DNA from: a virus
DNA length: 36,247 bases
Virus record (IMG/VR): IMGVR_UViG_3300011114_000528
Location: 1 to 36,247 of that record
Strand: one strand, 5' to 3'
In this document: positions 1-6,871 of the stretch, one piece after another
Layout: each line of letters opens with the position of its first letter
Position numbering within the stretch: the stretch's first letter is position 1
The notes under the pieces: model-generated
Databases searched by the model: none
Told to the model about the DNA's origin: nothing
The model's input: the letters and a program-made list of their open reading frames with translations, nothing else
Made by a program: the position numbers and the translations under genes

Positions 1-493
1 GGTTCATCAGCATCGCCATCTGCGCCTTCAATTCATCCAATTCAAGTCGCGTCTGCTCAAGGTCCGAACTGTTTTGCGTTTGGTTCTTGCGAGCAAGAAA
101 CGCCCTTGCGAGTTCGCGCAAGCCCGCCGCACCCATGCCGACCTTCTGGACCTGAGAGTCTGAAGCGGTTGCGACTTGTTCGACGGTCTGAAACTTGAGT
201 ATCTGAAGTTCAGCCATTTGCCGGTCGTTGAATTCTTCCGGCGCGGCCTTGTGCCACGCCTCCAAAGGGGTGCCGATCAACGACCCATCGCTGTTTTTCA
301 TCTGGTAATACAGCCATTGCCTCGGGAATCGTTCCTTGTGATCTTCGCGCACAGGCTGATCGATTTCGGTGGTCTTGTCCCCAGGTATCATGATGCGAAC
401 AAACGGCACGCCCTCGTAGGGTTTGCGATCATTCTCATAAAACTCAACGTGCAGGTGTGAGTCTGAATTGCTGATGTCGCTATCAAGTGCCAT
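1..493 (-). CDS. Virion-module protein with C-terminal coiled coil, 3'-truncated copy
   Basis: This is the same gene as the complete one at 35611-36138, cut by the left contig edge after about 164 codons. The start at 493 is chosen because an AGGAGA ribosome site lies just upstream and MALDSD begins the conserved protein. An upstream in-frame ATG exists but has no such site. It differs from the intact copy by one residue, Ala for Val, in the segment LEAW versus LEVW. Its function is not recognised. It lies between fibre-like genes and the head-tail adaptor gene, so a structural or assembly role is inferred from position only. Confidence 0.75.
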   Translation of the reverse strand, partial: MALDSDISNSDSHLHVEFYENDRKPYEGVPFVRIMIPGDKTTEIDQPVREDHKERFPRQWLYYQMKNSDGSLIGTPLEAWHKAAPEEFNDRQMAELQILKFQTVEQVATASDSQVQKVGMGAAGLRELARAFLARKNQTQNSSDLEQTRLELDELKAQMAMLMN

Positions 494-602
494 CGTCTTC
501 TCCTGTGGGGATTTAAGTTTTGGTGCCGTTGATGCTGTACCACATTGCATTCGTTACCGCGAAAAAGATGCTTGTGTGATCTTTGGCGATAGAAGCGGAT
601 GT
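1..602. repeat. Left copy of divergent terminal redundancy
   Basis: This segment matches 35646-36247 base for base at a fixed offset of 35645, with no indels and 16 substitutions by my count (positions 128, 158, 164, 200, 236, 239, 242, 258, 263, 265, 269, 287, 392, 395, 452, 476). Fifteen are synonymous in the minus-strand gene and one changes Ala to Val. Gene order runs on correctly if the two copies are merged, so the contig probably closes into a circle or a circularly permuted genome. The divergence argues against an exact direct terminal repeat and for two strain haplotypes meeting at the join. Confidence 0.9.
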
Positions 603-878
603 GGTTTGATTCACCGTTGTGGCGGCTTCGTATGGATAAACCTTGATCGCGCTTGCGCCGGAATTTGCAACGTAGATTGTCGCGCCCATTTGTGTGGGCG
701 GCAATTTAACGCCAGTCCCGGCGGCTGCGGTATCAATTGAATTGTAGATGTGCGTCAGTTGCAAAGCATTGGCTCTCGTAGATCCCGTTGCGGTCAGCCC
801 GTCCACGCCGTCGCCGCAAATGGCGACCGTCATCAGTTGAGCTGCACCCGCACCCAGAACCCGCGAGGGAATAGTCAT
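513..878 (-). CDS. Putative virion fibre/decoration protein, paralogue 2
   Basis: A 121-residue protein opening TIPSRVL, a clear paralogue of the gene just upstream (878-1237). The two share the IPSRVL start, an ICGDG motif near residue 25, ATGST, ALQL, GTGV-LPPT and a VYP motif, roughly 40-45% of positions by eye. Small beta-rich, Ala/Thr/Gly-rich proteins of this kind lie next to capsid genes in many podovirus-like phages. A head-fibre or surface role is inferred, not shown. The start at 878 overlaps the TAA of the upstream gene (TAATG), and no Shine-Dalgarno is visible, so translation is probably coupled. A longer start at 902 would intrude into the paralogue. Confidence 0.75.
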   Translation of the reverse strand: MTIPSRVLGAGAAQLMTVAICGDGVDGLTATGSTRANALQLTHIYNSIDTAAAGTGVKLPPTQMGATIYVANSGASAIKVYPYEAATTVNQTTSASIAKDHTSIFFAVTNAMWYSINGTKT

Positions 879-1237
879 TACGCAGTAAGAACCGACGCCC
901 AAGTGGTCGCGCTGGTGGCGAACAGAATGACCGTCTTTGCTGTTGCAACCGAAAGCGTAGAAGCCGCGGCGTTAATGGTTGATCCTGATTTCGGATAAAC
1001 GGTGATCGTCTGCCCCGAATCATTGCGGATGCCGATCATTGCACCTGCTTCGGTCGGCGGCAGAATAACGCCGGTGCCGGAAGATGAAGTTGTGATTGTG
1101 TTCCAGACTGCAGACAGTTGAAGAGCGTCTGCAATCGTGCTGCCGGTAGCAACCAAAGCGGTCGCGCCGTCACCGCAGATGCTGATAGTCGCCAGCGGGG
1201 AATTGCCAGAAGCAAGAACTCGTGAAGGAATAGCCAT
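878..1237 (-). CDS. Putative virion fibre/decoration protein, paralogue 1
   Basis: A 119-residue protein starting AIPSRVL. The start at 1237 is supported by an AGGAG site seven bases upstream, inside the end of the methyltransferase gene. An ATG at 1270 would overlap that gene and lacks a site. No signal peptide, membrane segment or catalytic motif is visible. Composition is rich in Ala, Thr, Ser and Gly, as expected for a beta-structured capsid-surface or fibre protein. It is followed without a gap by its paralogue. The pair suggests a tandem duplication followed by divergence, perhaps to give two versions of one surface component. Confidence 0.78.
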   Translation of the reverse strand: MAIPSRVLASGNSPLATISICGDGATALVATGSTIADALQLSAVWNTITTSSSGTGVILPPTEAGAMIGIRNDSGQTITVYPKSGSTINAAASTLSVATAKTVILFATSATTWASVLTA

Positions 1238-1238
1238 T

Positions 1239-2543
1239 TTACTGCTCCTTTTTGATATAAAAGACTGCATTTTGCTGATCGTGATTTGACCAGATCAATT
1301 CATAACCGGCTAGTTTATCCAGCCACCAATGGTACGGAAACACCGATAAATGCAGCGGTTGACCGATCAATGCGCCCATGTTATCAGGCACAAGGCTGAT
1401 CTGGAAGAATGCTGAATCAACGCATTCCATGATGTTTTTTATCACGGAATCAACGTTTTCAGGCGAAATGTGTTCCATCACATCGGTGCAAAATCCAATG
1501 TCTCCGGTGATGTGAATGGGCTTTGTCAGATCCGCAATCGTCAGAGGGAATTTGACATCTTTATCAAGGCAATTTTCTGAGAAATCCACCAGCTTCATGT
1601 TGGCGCCGGTCAGCTCTTGAATGCGTTTCGCACCTCGACCCGTCCCGCAGCCAAAGTCTACAACAACGGTTCTTGCCTTTATTCCGGTGACTTTGGCAAA
1701 TGTTTCCGCTATCAGTTCGCCGGGAGCGGTATCCCGATACGCCGGAATGGACCACATTTTCCGGTACTTTTCATCCTCGGCCATTGGCGCCGAATTGCGC
1801 CGCATCTCGTTGACGACTTCCTTTATAAGACCATCGCCATCGACCGTGATGATGCAATCCAGATCAATCAGGTTATTGCAGACTGAAGGGAACAGCTCGG
1901 CCTGCCGCGCCATCGTCAGAGAGCTGGTGAATACTTTCCCTCCGATTGTGACCTTGCACAGCACATCGTGATCGTTTAGCGGCTGACGGTAAGCGTGACC
2001 CATCGTCTGACGGTGAGAGGAGTCATAGCCGAACAGGTGGAGCTTGCGGTAGCCGAGCGTGTACGCCAGGCACATCGACGACAACCCGACCGTGGTGCCG
2101 CCCCCGATCAAGGCGTATTCGTCCTTGTATTCAGGCAGGTGGTTTTCCAGCCCTTCAATGGCCGGGTGCCAGGTTGTAATCTCGCCCCCGATCGCTTCAA
2201 AGAGCGTCGGATGGCATTGCGAGGAAATCAGATATTTTTCTGCTTTCCCGATCAAATCAATGTTTTCTGCCCGAGCGTCAAGGATGACCTGATATTCCGG
2301 CACGATCCCGTAACGGTTAAGAAACTTTGCCGCTCCATTGAGCGCGAAAATCGACTGTCCTAATGATCGACGTTTTTCGATCATTGGCAGAAAATCAGCA
2401 ACAGAAGGACCGCCGCCCACAAGGATCGCGTGACCATCATGGGCGGGGACCTGTGAGACCCAACGCGCACAGGATCTTGAATTTAGTCCGACATTGCCAA
2501 AGATCTCGGCATCGTCGGTGTTGCAAATGATTTCAATATCCAT
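1239..2543 (-). CDS. DUF115 (MptE-like) domain fused to a class I SAM methyltransferase
   Basis: A 434-residue two-domain protein. Residues about 35-240 resemble DUF115/6-hydroxymethylpterin pyrophosphokinase MptE-like proteins, a fold also related to motility accessory factors that handle sugars: LVGGGPS at 41-47, a VILDARAEN segment near 86, and FGYDSSH at 171. Residues about 255-434 form a Rossmann methyltransferase with the SAM loop VDFGCGTGRG at 295-304 and DVMEH at 354-358. The ribosome site is weak. It sits inside the virion operon between a decoration-like gene and the fibre paralogues. A role in modifying a virion or cell-surface glycan is an inference; the substrate is unknown. Confidence 0.85.
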   Translation of the reverse strand: MDIEIICNTDDAEIFGNVGLNSRSCARWVSQVPAHDGHAILVGGGPSVADFLPMIEKRRSLGQSIFALNGAAKFLNRYGIVPEYQVILDARAENIDLIGKAEKYLISSQCHPTLFEAIGGEITTWHPAIEGLENHLPEYKDEYALIGGGTTVGLSSMCLAYTLGYRKLHLFGYDSSHRQTMGHAYRQPLNDHDVLCKVTIGGKVFTSSLTMARQAELFPSVCNNLIDLDCIITVDGDGLIKEVVNEMRRNSAPMAEDEKYRKMWSIPAYRDTAPGELIAETFAKVTGIKARTVVVDFGCGTGRGAKRIQELTGANMKLVDFSENCLDKDVKFPLTIADLTKPIHITGDIGFCTDVMEHISPENVDSVIKNIMECVDSAFFQISLVPDNMGALIGQPLHLSVFPYHWWLDKLAGYELIWSNHDQQNAVFYIKKEQ

Positions 2544-2591
2544 GCGAGATTGCGAGCCAGAGCGTCCCCCGACCCGCTTTCCTTTCGTTGA

Positions 2592-3125
2592 TTAAGTGAT
2601 GCGGCCTTGCAGATGCGGTCGGTTCATCACCACATTCACCGTGGTAGTTGCCGAGGCAACCGTTGCGGCATTTGCGGTACGGGCGCCGAGAATCTCTTTG
2701 CCCGAACCCGTTGCACCGACTTTACCCGTCGATTTCACACCGACCGCAACGGTCGCCGCAAAATTAGACGAAGTAGATTTCGCGCAAACCGCAGTACCTT
2801 CGATCTGATACCAGCCAAAAGAACCGGCAAGATTCGCAGACATTGCAACCGCAACCGGGCGAGCCTGGTTGGAAGTCGTTGCAGCAAGGGTCGTCTGATA
2901 GGTAGTGCCGTCGTAGGTGACCAGCGAACCTATAGTCGTGCCTGCTACGCCGACCAGCAGGATGAACTCACCTGCGCCATAAGTCGGATCGAAAGCGCGT
3001 TCGACCTGACCCAAGACCGCCGGAGGAGTCGGGATTGCACTCGTTCCGTTGGCCATCGTTACGCCAGCATCAGTCACCGCAATTTGCAGAAGACCGGCTT
3101 TGTTATCGTCAAAAGTGTATGCCAT
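2592..3125 (-). CDS. Putative capsid decoration/structural protein
   Basis: A 177-residue protein encoded immediately after the major capsid exon 2, with a GGAG site before the ATG at 3125. It is rich in Ala, Thr, Val and Gly with alternating hydrophobics, suggesting an all-beta virion protein. There is no signal peptide, membrane segment or enzyme motif. A capsid-cementing or decoration role is the usual function of a gene in this slot but is inferred from position. The stop at 2592 is followed by a 48-base gap before the methyltransferase gene. Confidence 0.75.
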   Translation of the reverse strand: MAYTFDDNKAGLLQIAVTDAGVTMANGTSAIPTPPAVLGQVERAFDPTYGAGEFILLVGVAGTTIGSLVTYDGTTYQTTLAATTSNQARPVAVAMSANLAGSFGWYQIEGTAVCAKSTSSNFAATVAVGVKSTGKVGATGSGKEILGARTANAATVASATTTVNVVMNRPHLQGRIT

Positions 3126-3137
3126 TTTATGTCTCCG

Positions 3138-4058
3138 TTAGGCGATCAGCACGCCGCAGAACTGCGGCCCGCTGGAAGTCAGATTGCCCGCCCAGCCGAC
3201 CAATTTCACGACGGCGTCTTGGTTAATGGCTTGACGTTCGCCACCGATCGGGACGAAATTCCGGTCAGCGTGCGGCCTGAACATCATGTACTTGGTGTTC
3301 AAGAACCACATGTGATTAGCGGTCGCGGCAGAGCCGATACCACCATCAAGCACCACATCGGATGCCATGCCCGCGCCGTAGTATTTCAGCGAAGCGAATC
3401 CAGCCCCGGCAGTAGAGCTGCCCGAGTCGGAAATGCGCTGAATCGACTGAAGCGATTGCAGGTACAGACGATAGTAGTTGTTGTCGGCGACGATCAAATC
3501 CGGCTTGTCCGTTCCGCGAATCAACTGAACCGCAAGCGAGTCCATGTACTGCTGGATGTTGGATGCAGTAACAGCCGAGCCACCATCGGTGGTGCCCGAA
3601 TACTTAACCGAACGCCAGAACGAGAACGTAGCGCGGTTAATGCCGCCGTAAGTTCCGGTGCTAGGTGCGTCAGGAACAGCCGCGCCGAGGCCGGTGATGT
3701 TCTTGCCGCTGTTGCCGGTTCCATCAAGATAGATGTCCGAACCGATACGGTTAGCCAGTTGCGCCTCGGCAACGTTCATCCGACCGTCAAGCAGGTCAAT
3801 GATCGCTTCCTTGCCGCTGTTCTGGATCATTTCCAGACCGCTGATGGAAATGGCAGAAGCGTACTGGGTGATCGAGAACTGAGCAGCCGAAATCGGGCTG
3901 TTCTGGCTGACGTTCAGCACTTCATAACCCGAGTAAGAGTTCGTGTTATTCGTCGTGCTGTCGTTGTACATAATTTCCTGAAGGATGACGTTACCGCCGG
4001 AAAACGTTTTAACGTTCCCGCGTTCCTTCAAGCGCCGCAGAAGTGCATTGTTGTTTGT
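3138..4058 (-). CDS. Major capsid protein, exon 2 (codons 28-333); joins 4753..4833
   Basis: This exon encodes the bulk of the phage major capsid protein, starting in sense with TNNNALLRRLKERGN, the conserved arm that normally follows LADNV in this family. The family also shows GGNVILQEIMYND and later GGERQAI. An in-frame ATG at 4103 would give a 321-residue product, but its first 15 residues are unlike the family, because they are translated intron. The boundary at 4058 is set by the family alignment I know and by the required terminal G of a group I intron at 4059. The spliced product is 333 residues, a usual length for this capsid family. Confidence 0.9.
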   Translation of the reverse strand, partial: TNNNALLRRLKERGNVKTFSGGNVILQEIMYNDSTTNNTNSYSGYEVLNVSQNSPISAAQFSITQYASAISISGLEMIQNSGKEAIIDLLDGRMNVAEAQLANRIGSDIYLDGTGNSGKNITGLGAAVPDAPSTGTYGGINRATFSFWRSVKYSGTTDGGSAVTASNIQQYMDSLAVQLIRGTDKPDLIVADNNYYRLYLQSLQSIQRISDSGSSTAGAGFASLKYYGAGMASDVVLDGGIGSAATANHMWFLNTKYMMFRPHADRNFVPIGGERQAINQDAVVKLVGWAGNLTSSGPQFCGVLIA

Positions 4059-4752
4059 CCTGGTGTTACGTTTCGGCTCTTTATCCGAAACCTGCACATT
4101 CATTTTATGTGCAGAGCAGACTATCTCATCGCAAGTTTTTCGCTAACTTGGTGGCGCTAATTTTTGCGCCATGACCTTTCGGCCTTCCAAGCTGCGCCAA
4201 TCTACGCTTCATGTTGCTTTCCGCGCTAGGCCGGTAGCCGTTCGCTACTCTTGCCGCTGCTGCCTTTGCTGGAGCATCCGGGGGTGGTCTGAAAGACAAT
4301 TCATTGTCATTTAACAACAAACCTTGCACCCGATAATGCTTCATCCAAGACAACTCGCGCTCGCGTTTTTCAATCACCGAAACTTCTGCTGGCATTGTTT
4401 CAAGAACCTTCATCTGAAACTGTCCAGCGTGATCGTTCCACGCTTCCTGCAACCTTTTAGAACTATGCTTACCGGCTTTTAATAAACTTCGATGCTCTCG
4501 CATCCTTTTGCCAGGTCTTCCTGCTGTGCAGCCTATATAAGCCGCGCCGGTACTTGCATCTTCTAAACCGTAGATTGTCACCATTTGGGATTCCCCTCTG
4601 TGGATAATACTTGCGCTCCGCGCTCGTGGGGTTCAGCTTCCGCATCGCCCTAGTCGTTACACCTTCAGCGCCCTTTTAACTGCGCCGCTTGGCTCGGTAT
4701 TGGCATCTCAGCTTTTTACCGAATTCACGGAGTTTTATAACGTCTATTGTTA
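4059..4752 (-). ncRNA. Group I self-splicing intron in the major capsid gene
   Basis: A 694-nt intron in phase 0 between Val27 and Thr28 of the capsid protein. In the minus-strand RNA, 5' exon AACGUU (4758-4753) pairs with guide GACGUU (4744-4739) as P1, giving the required U.G pair at the splice site. GACUA (4655-4651) pairs with UAGUC (4123-4119) as P7. CGCAAG (4615-4610) pairs with CUUGCG (4135-4130) as P8. CUGCACAU/AUGUGCAG (4114-4092) forms P9 and GUUUCGG/CCGAAAC (4091-4070) a second 3' hairpin. The last intron base is G. A stop codon UAA follows codon 27 directly, so splicing is needed for capsid synthesis. P3-P6 were not resolved by eye, and the subgroup is not assigned. Confidence 0.93.
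4126..4584 (-). CDS. GIY-YIG homing endonuclease (intron-encoded)
   Basis: A 152-residue protein in the loop of intron stem P8. The N-terminal GIY-YIG nuclease domain shows TIYG at residues 3-6, AYIG at 15-18, a basic GKRMREH segment, and a catalytic-type Glu in VIEKRERELSW. The C-terminal half is basic and ends with a NUMOD3-like AKISATKLAKNLR segment typical of DNA-binding tails of intron endonucleases. The last codons overlap the 3' strand of P8, so the ORF is embedded in the ribozyme fold. A GAGGGG site lies before the ATG. The expected target is the uninterrupted capsid gene at the codon 27/28 junction. Confidence 0.93.
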   Translation of the reverse strand: MVTIYGLEDASTGAAYIGCTAGRPGKRMREHRSLLKAGKHSSKRLQEAWNDHAGQFQMKVLETMPAEVSVIEKRERELSWMKHYRVQGLLLNDNELSFRPPPDAPAKAAAARVANGYRPSAESNMKRRLAQLGRPKGHGAKISATKLAKNLR

Positions 4753-4833
4753 AACGTTGTCGGCCAGCTCACCGGTGCGACTTTGGATATTCGTCGCAAT
4801 GATGTCGCTGATCGAGCTATTGGCGAAGGCCAT
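4753..4833 (-). CDS. Major capsid protein, exon 1 (codons 1-27); joins 3138..4058
   Basis: The first 27 codons of the capsid protein (MAFANSSISDIIA through GELADNV). This N-terminus is characteristic of the capsid family continued in exon 2. An AGGAG site lies eight bases before the ATG at 4833. The next in-frame codon after GTT is TAA, inside the intron, so this stretch alone would be a 27-residue peptide. That is too short for ordinary gene calling, and it would be missed. The scaffold gene ends 20 bases upstream, in the normal scaffold-capsid order. Confidence 0.9.
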
Positions 4834-4853
4834 TTTTTAGCTCCTAAAAGTTA

Positions 4854-5849
4854 TCAGAGTCGTTCGCTCATGGAATCAAACTGCTCAGCCAGGAGAGAAC
4901 GTCGATCTTGCGCTTTGGTAGTCGTGACCGCGCCGGGTGTGGAGCTTTTCACGCTAACCGCTGCCGCCCGAGCCGATTTAGCAGCTTTATTCGCTGCTGC
5001 CCTTTTCTGTGCGTCAACCTCGGCTTGTTGGCTCTGTTGAACGGCTTCAAAAAGGTTCGGATCAAGGCGTACTGCCTTTTCGTATGCATCTTGCAGGTCA
5101 GTCGCAACGCCGCTCTGTAGGAGCTGGATCATTACTGGCCGAGCTTCTTCAAAATGCTCAACCTTTTGGGAAAACTGGTTAATTTCCCCAAGTAAAGCAG
5201 AATTCTGTGCTTGCTCTTGTTGCTGTTTCCAACCGTTTATTTCACCGCGAACCGAATTTAATTCGTTTTGAAGGCTATAAACCATTGGATCCACAGGCGT
5301 TTGCTGTGGCAAACCCTGCACTTGGCCCAAATTTACACCGTACTGCTGAGCAAGTCTACTAAAAAGTTGCAATTTTTGTTCAGGTGTGCTGTATCGCAGG
5401 GCGTGGTCGGCCTCCAGCAAGGCTTTTACCGCTCTCGGGGGGTCAATGCCCAACCCCCGAATCGTTTGCATGTAGGGCTGAACAGCCTCCTGCATCTGGT
5501 CGGCAAACTGGGCTTTTGACTTCAGCGGCTCAAGCCCCGCCTTCATCTGTTCTTCGCGGGTCCAGGCGTATTCCTTCAGCCGGTCGTCGGCGGTCTGCCA
5601 GGCTTCGTGGTAATCCTTTTTCCAGCTTGCCGGAGGGCGTTTCCAGACGGGTTCCTCTGCCGGTTCCTGCTCCGGCTCTGCTTGCGCTTTGGGCGATGCG
5701 AATTTCCCCGCTTCGTCGCGGGGTCGCTCGGCGGTGTTGGCCTGCGCCGGTTGCGGCGCGGCCTCTGCCTCGTCAAATTGTTGAGACAGCAATTCACGCC
5801 TTGCGTCAGCGTTTTCAACCGGAACGATGGAATTAAGATCTTCTGCCAT
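4854..5849 (-). CDS. Putative scaffolding protein
   Basis: A 331-residue hydrophilic protein, rich in Gln, Ala, Glu and Lys, with long predicted helices and no membrane or catalytic motifs. The N-terminal third is low-complexity and acidic (RDEAGKF, then alternating Pro/Glu segments). The central and C-terminal parts look coiled-coil, ending in a basic/Ser-rich tail with LLAEQFDSMSERL. Notably LLSQQFDEAE near residue 20 resembles the LLAEQFD at the C-terminus. Position directly before the capsid gene, size and composition match phage scaffolding proteins that guide procapsid assembly. This is an inference from context and composition rather than from a conserved motif. Confidence 0.8.
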   Translation of the reverse strand: MAEDLNSIVPVENADARRELLSQQFDEAEAAPQPAQANTAERPRDEAGKFASPKAQAEPEQEPAEEPVWKRPPASWKKDYHEAWQTADDRLKEYAWTREEQMKAGLEPLKSKAQFADQMQEAVQPYMQTIRGLGIDPPRAVKALLEADHALRYSTPEQKLQLFSRLAQQYGVNLGQVQGLPQQTPVDPMVYSLQNELNSVRGEINGWKQQQEQAQNSALLGEINQFSQKVEHFEEARPVMIQLLQSGVATDLQDAYEKAVRLDPNLFEAVQQSQQAEVDAQKRAAANKAAKSARAAAVSVKSSTPGAVTTTKAQDRRSLLAEQFDSMSERL

Positions 5850-5873
5850 TTTGATTCTCCCTGTGGGGGTGGA

Positions 5874-6209
5874 TTATCTGCGGGTGAAACGAATTTCTTC
5901 TCTGAGCTTGTGCAAAATCTTGTTGGCTTCCTTGTGCGTCATGTTCGCCAGTTGCGCCCGCAAGACCTCCTTGCGCGTGTCTTTTACTGGCGCAGGTGCC
6001 TTGTTTTCCATCGATTCGTTGCCGATCTCAATGCAATTGTGTTCGCGCAAGTGTTCTCGATGCTGACGCCTGCCGGTAATCATTGACCCGTCAACCATTG
6101 ATTGATAGGGCTGAATGTCGCCCATGATGTAATGCGCCTGCGGCTCGGGGTCGTAGTTGCCGACCTCGATCGCCTCACCATTGATGTATATCCAGCGTTT
6201 TCTAGTCAT
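5874..6209 (-). CDS. Conserved phage protein of unknown function
   Basis: A 111-residue protein starting TRKRWIYINGEAIEV, followed by an MGDIQPYQSMVDG segment and HREHLREHNCIEIGNE. The C-terminal half is basic and helical. The segment with 'phage-typical' MGDI-PY-SM and HREHL motifs is familiar from podovirus packaging and head regions, but I know of no assigned function. The start at 6209 overlaps the TGA of the preceding gene by ATGA, so translation is coupled. It lies between the repeat protein and the scaffold. A head-assembly role is possible. Confidence 0.75.
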   Translation of the reverse strand: MTRKRWIYINGEAIEVGNYDPEPQAHYIMGDIQPYQSMVDGSMITGRRQHREHLREHNCIEIGNESMENKAPAPVKDTRKEVLRAQLANMTHKEANKILHKLREEIRFTRR

Positions 6210-6868
6210 AGCAATGCGAGCACTTCCTCGTCGTCCATTTCGATATGCTCGGTTAAGAGCGCCTCAACCCTTGAAATATCCCGCATCAATTTGTCAAAAT
6301 CAATTTGACGGACTGTCGGGGCGGTTTGCTGCCCTCGGGCTTTGGTTTTGACAAACGGGGCGACGATTTCCTCGGCAATTTCTGGCTTGCCTTCGACAAT
6401 CCGCTCGTAGAGGTCAATGATTTCGCGCTTGCGCTTTTCTTTCTTTTCGCGCTCGTCGGCCCACCGCTTCTTTTTATAGTCGCCGTCGTGCGTATCGTCG
6501 ATGATAATGATCGGCGGCGTGTAGACGGTAACGGTCCCGGCGCTTCCGGTAGCGTCAACCCCAACAAGCGCAGCAGTTGAAGCCAGAGTGACATTGCCCA
6601 CCGCTGCGGTGGCTGCGGCGCCGGAGAGCGCGACGGTGACGCTGACGCCTTCATTACCGACCGCTCCGGTCGCTTGGACGCCGGTAATGGATAGGGTGAG
6701 GCCTGGTGCAACGGTTCCGGCTGCGCCGGTTCCGGCAACGCCGGTAAGGGCATTACTTTGGGACAGCCCGAGGTTGCCGACCGATCCGGTCCCGGCAACG
6801 CCGGTGACGGGGAGACTGTCCCAGAGAGCAGCGTCCCAAGTTCCGGTGTCCCATGCGCCCTGTGCCAT
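6206..6868 (-). CDS. Structural-type protein with five 20-residue repeats
   Basis: A 220-residue protein. After an N-terminal WDTGTWDAALWD motif it carries five consecutive 20-residue repeats (residues 19-118) on the pattern (L/V)xGVxATGAVGxVxxxxx, followed by an abrupt change to a charged helical C-terminus (KKKRWADEREKKEKRK, residues about 128-220). The WDxGTWDxxxW motif recurs in the tail-hub gene at 33126-34700. The repeats probably form a regular beta structure exposed on the virion. Function is not recognised. It overlaps its downstream neighbour by ATGA and follows the 151-residue protein within the head-gene cluster. Confidence 0.75.
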   Translation of the reverse strand: MAQGAWDTGTWDAALWDSLPVTGVAGTGSVGNLGLSQSNALTGVAGTGAAGTVAPGLTLSITGVQATGAVGNEGVSVTVALSGAAATAAVGNVTLASTAALVGVDATGSAGTVTVYTPPIIIIDDTHDGDYKKKRWADEREKKEKRKREIIDLYERIVEGKPEIAEEIVAPFVKTKARGQQTAPTVRQIDFDKLMRDISRVEALLTEHIEMDDEEVLALL

Positions 6869-6871
6869 TTA

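Noticed and set aside
1-602. True direct terminal repeat of the virion DNA
   Set aside because: The two copies differ at 16 sites with a codon-position bias, whereas a packaged direct repeat should be identical.
3138-4103. Major capsid protein starting at 4103 as a complete gene
   Set aside because: The first 15 codons are intron; the family N-terminus is found at 4753-4833 and group I splice features join the two.
2607-4160. 517-codon plus-strand open reading frame across the capsid and decoration genes
   Set aside because: It is antisense to well-supported virion genes, Arg-rich and without a family; the opposite strand carries recognisable capsid protein.
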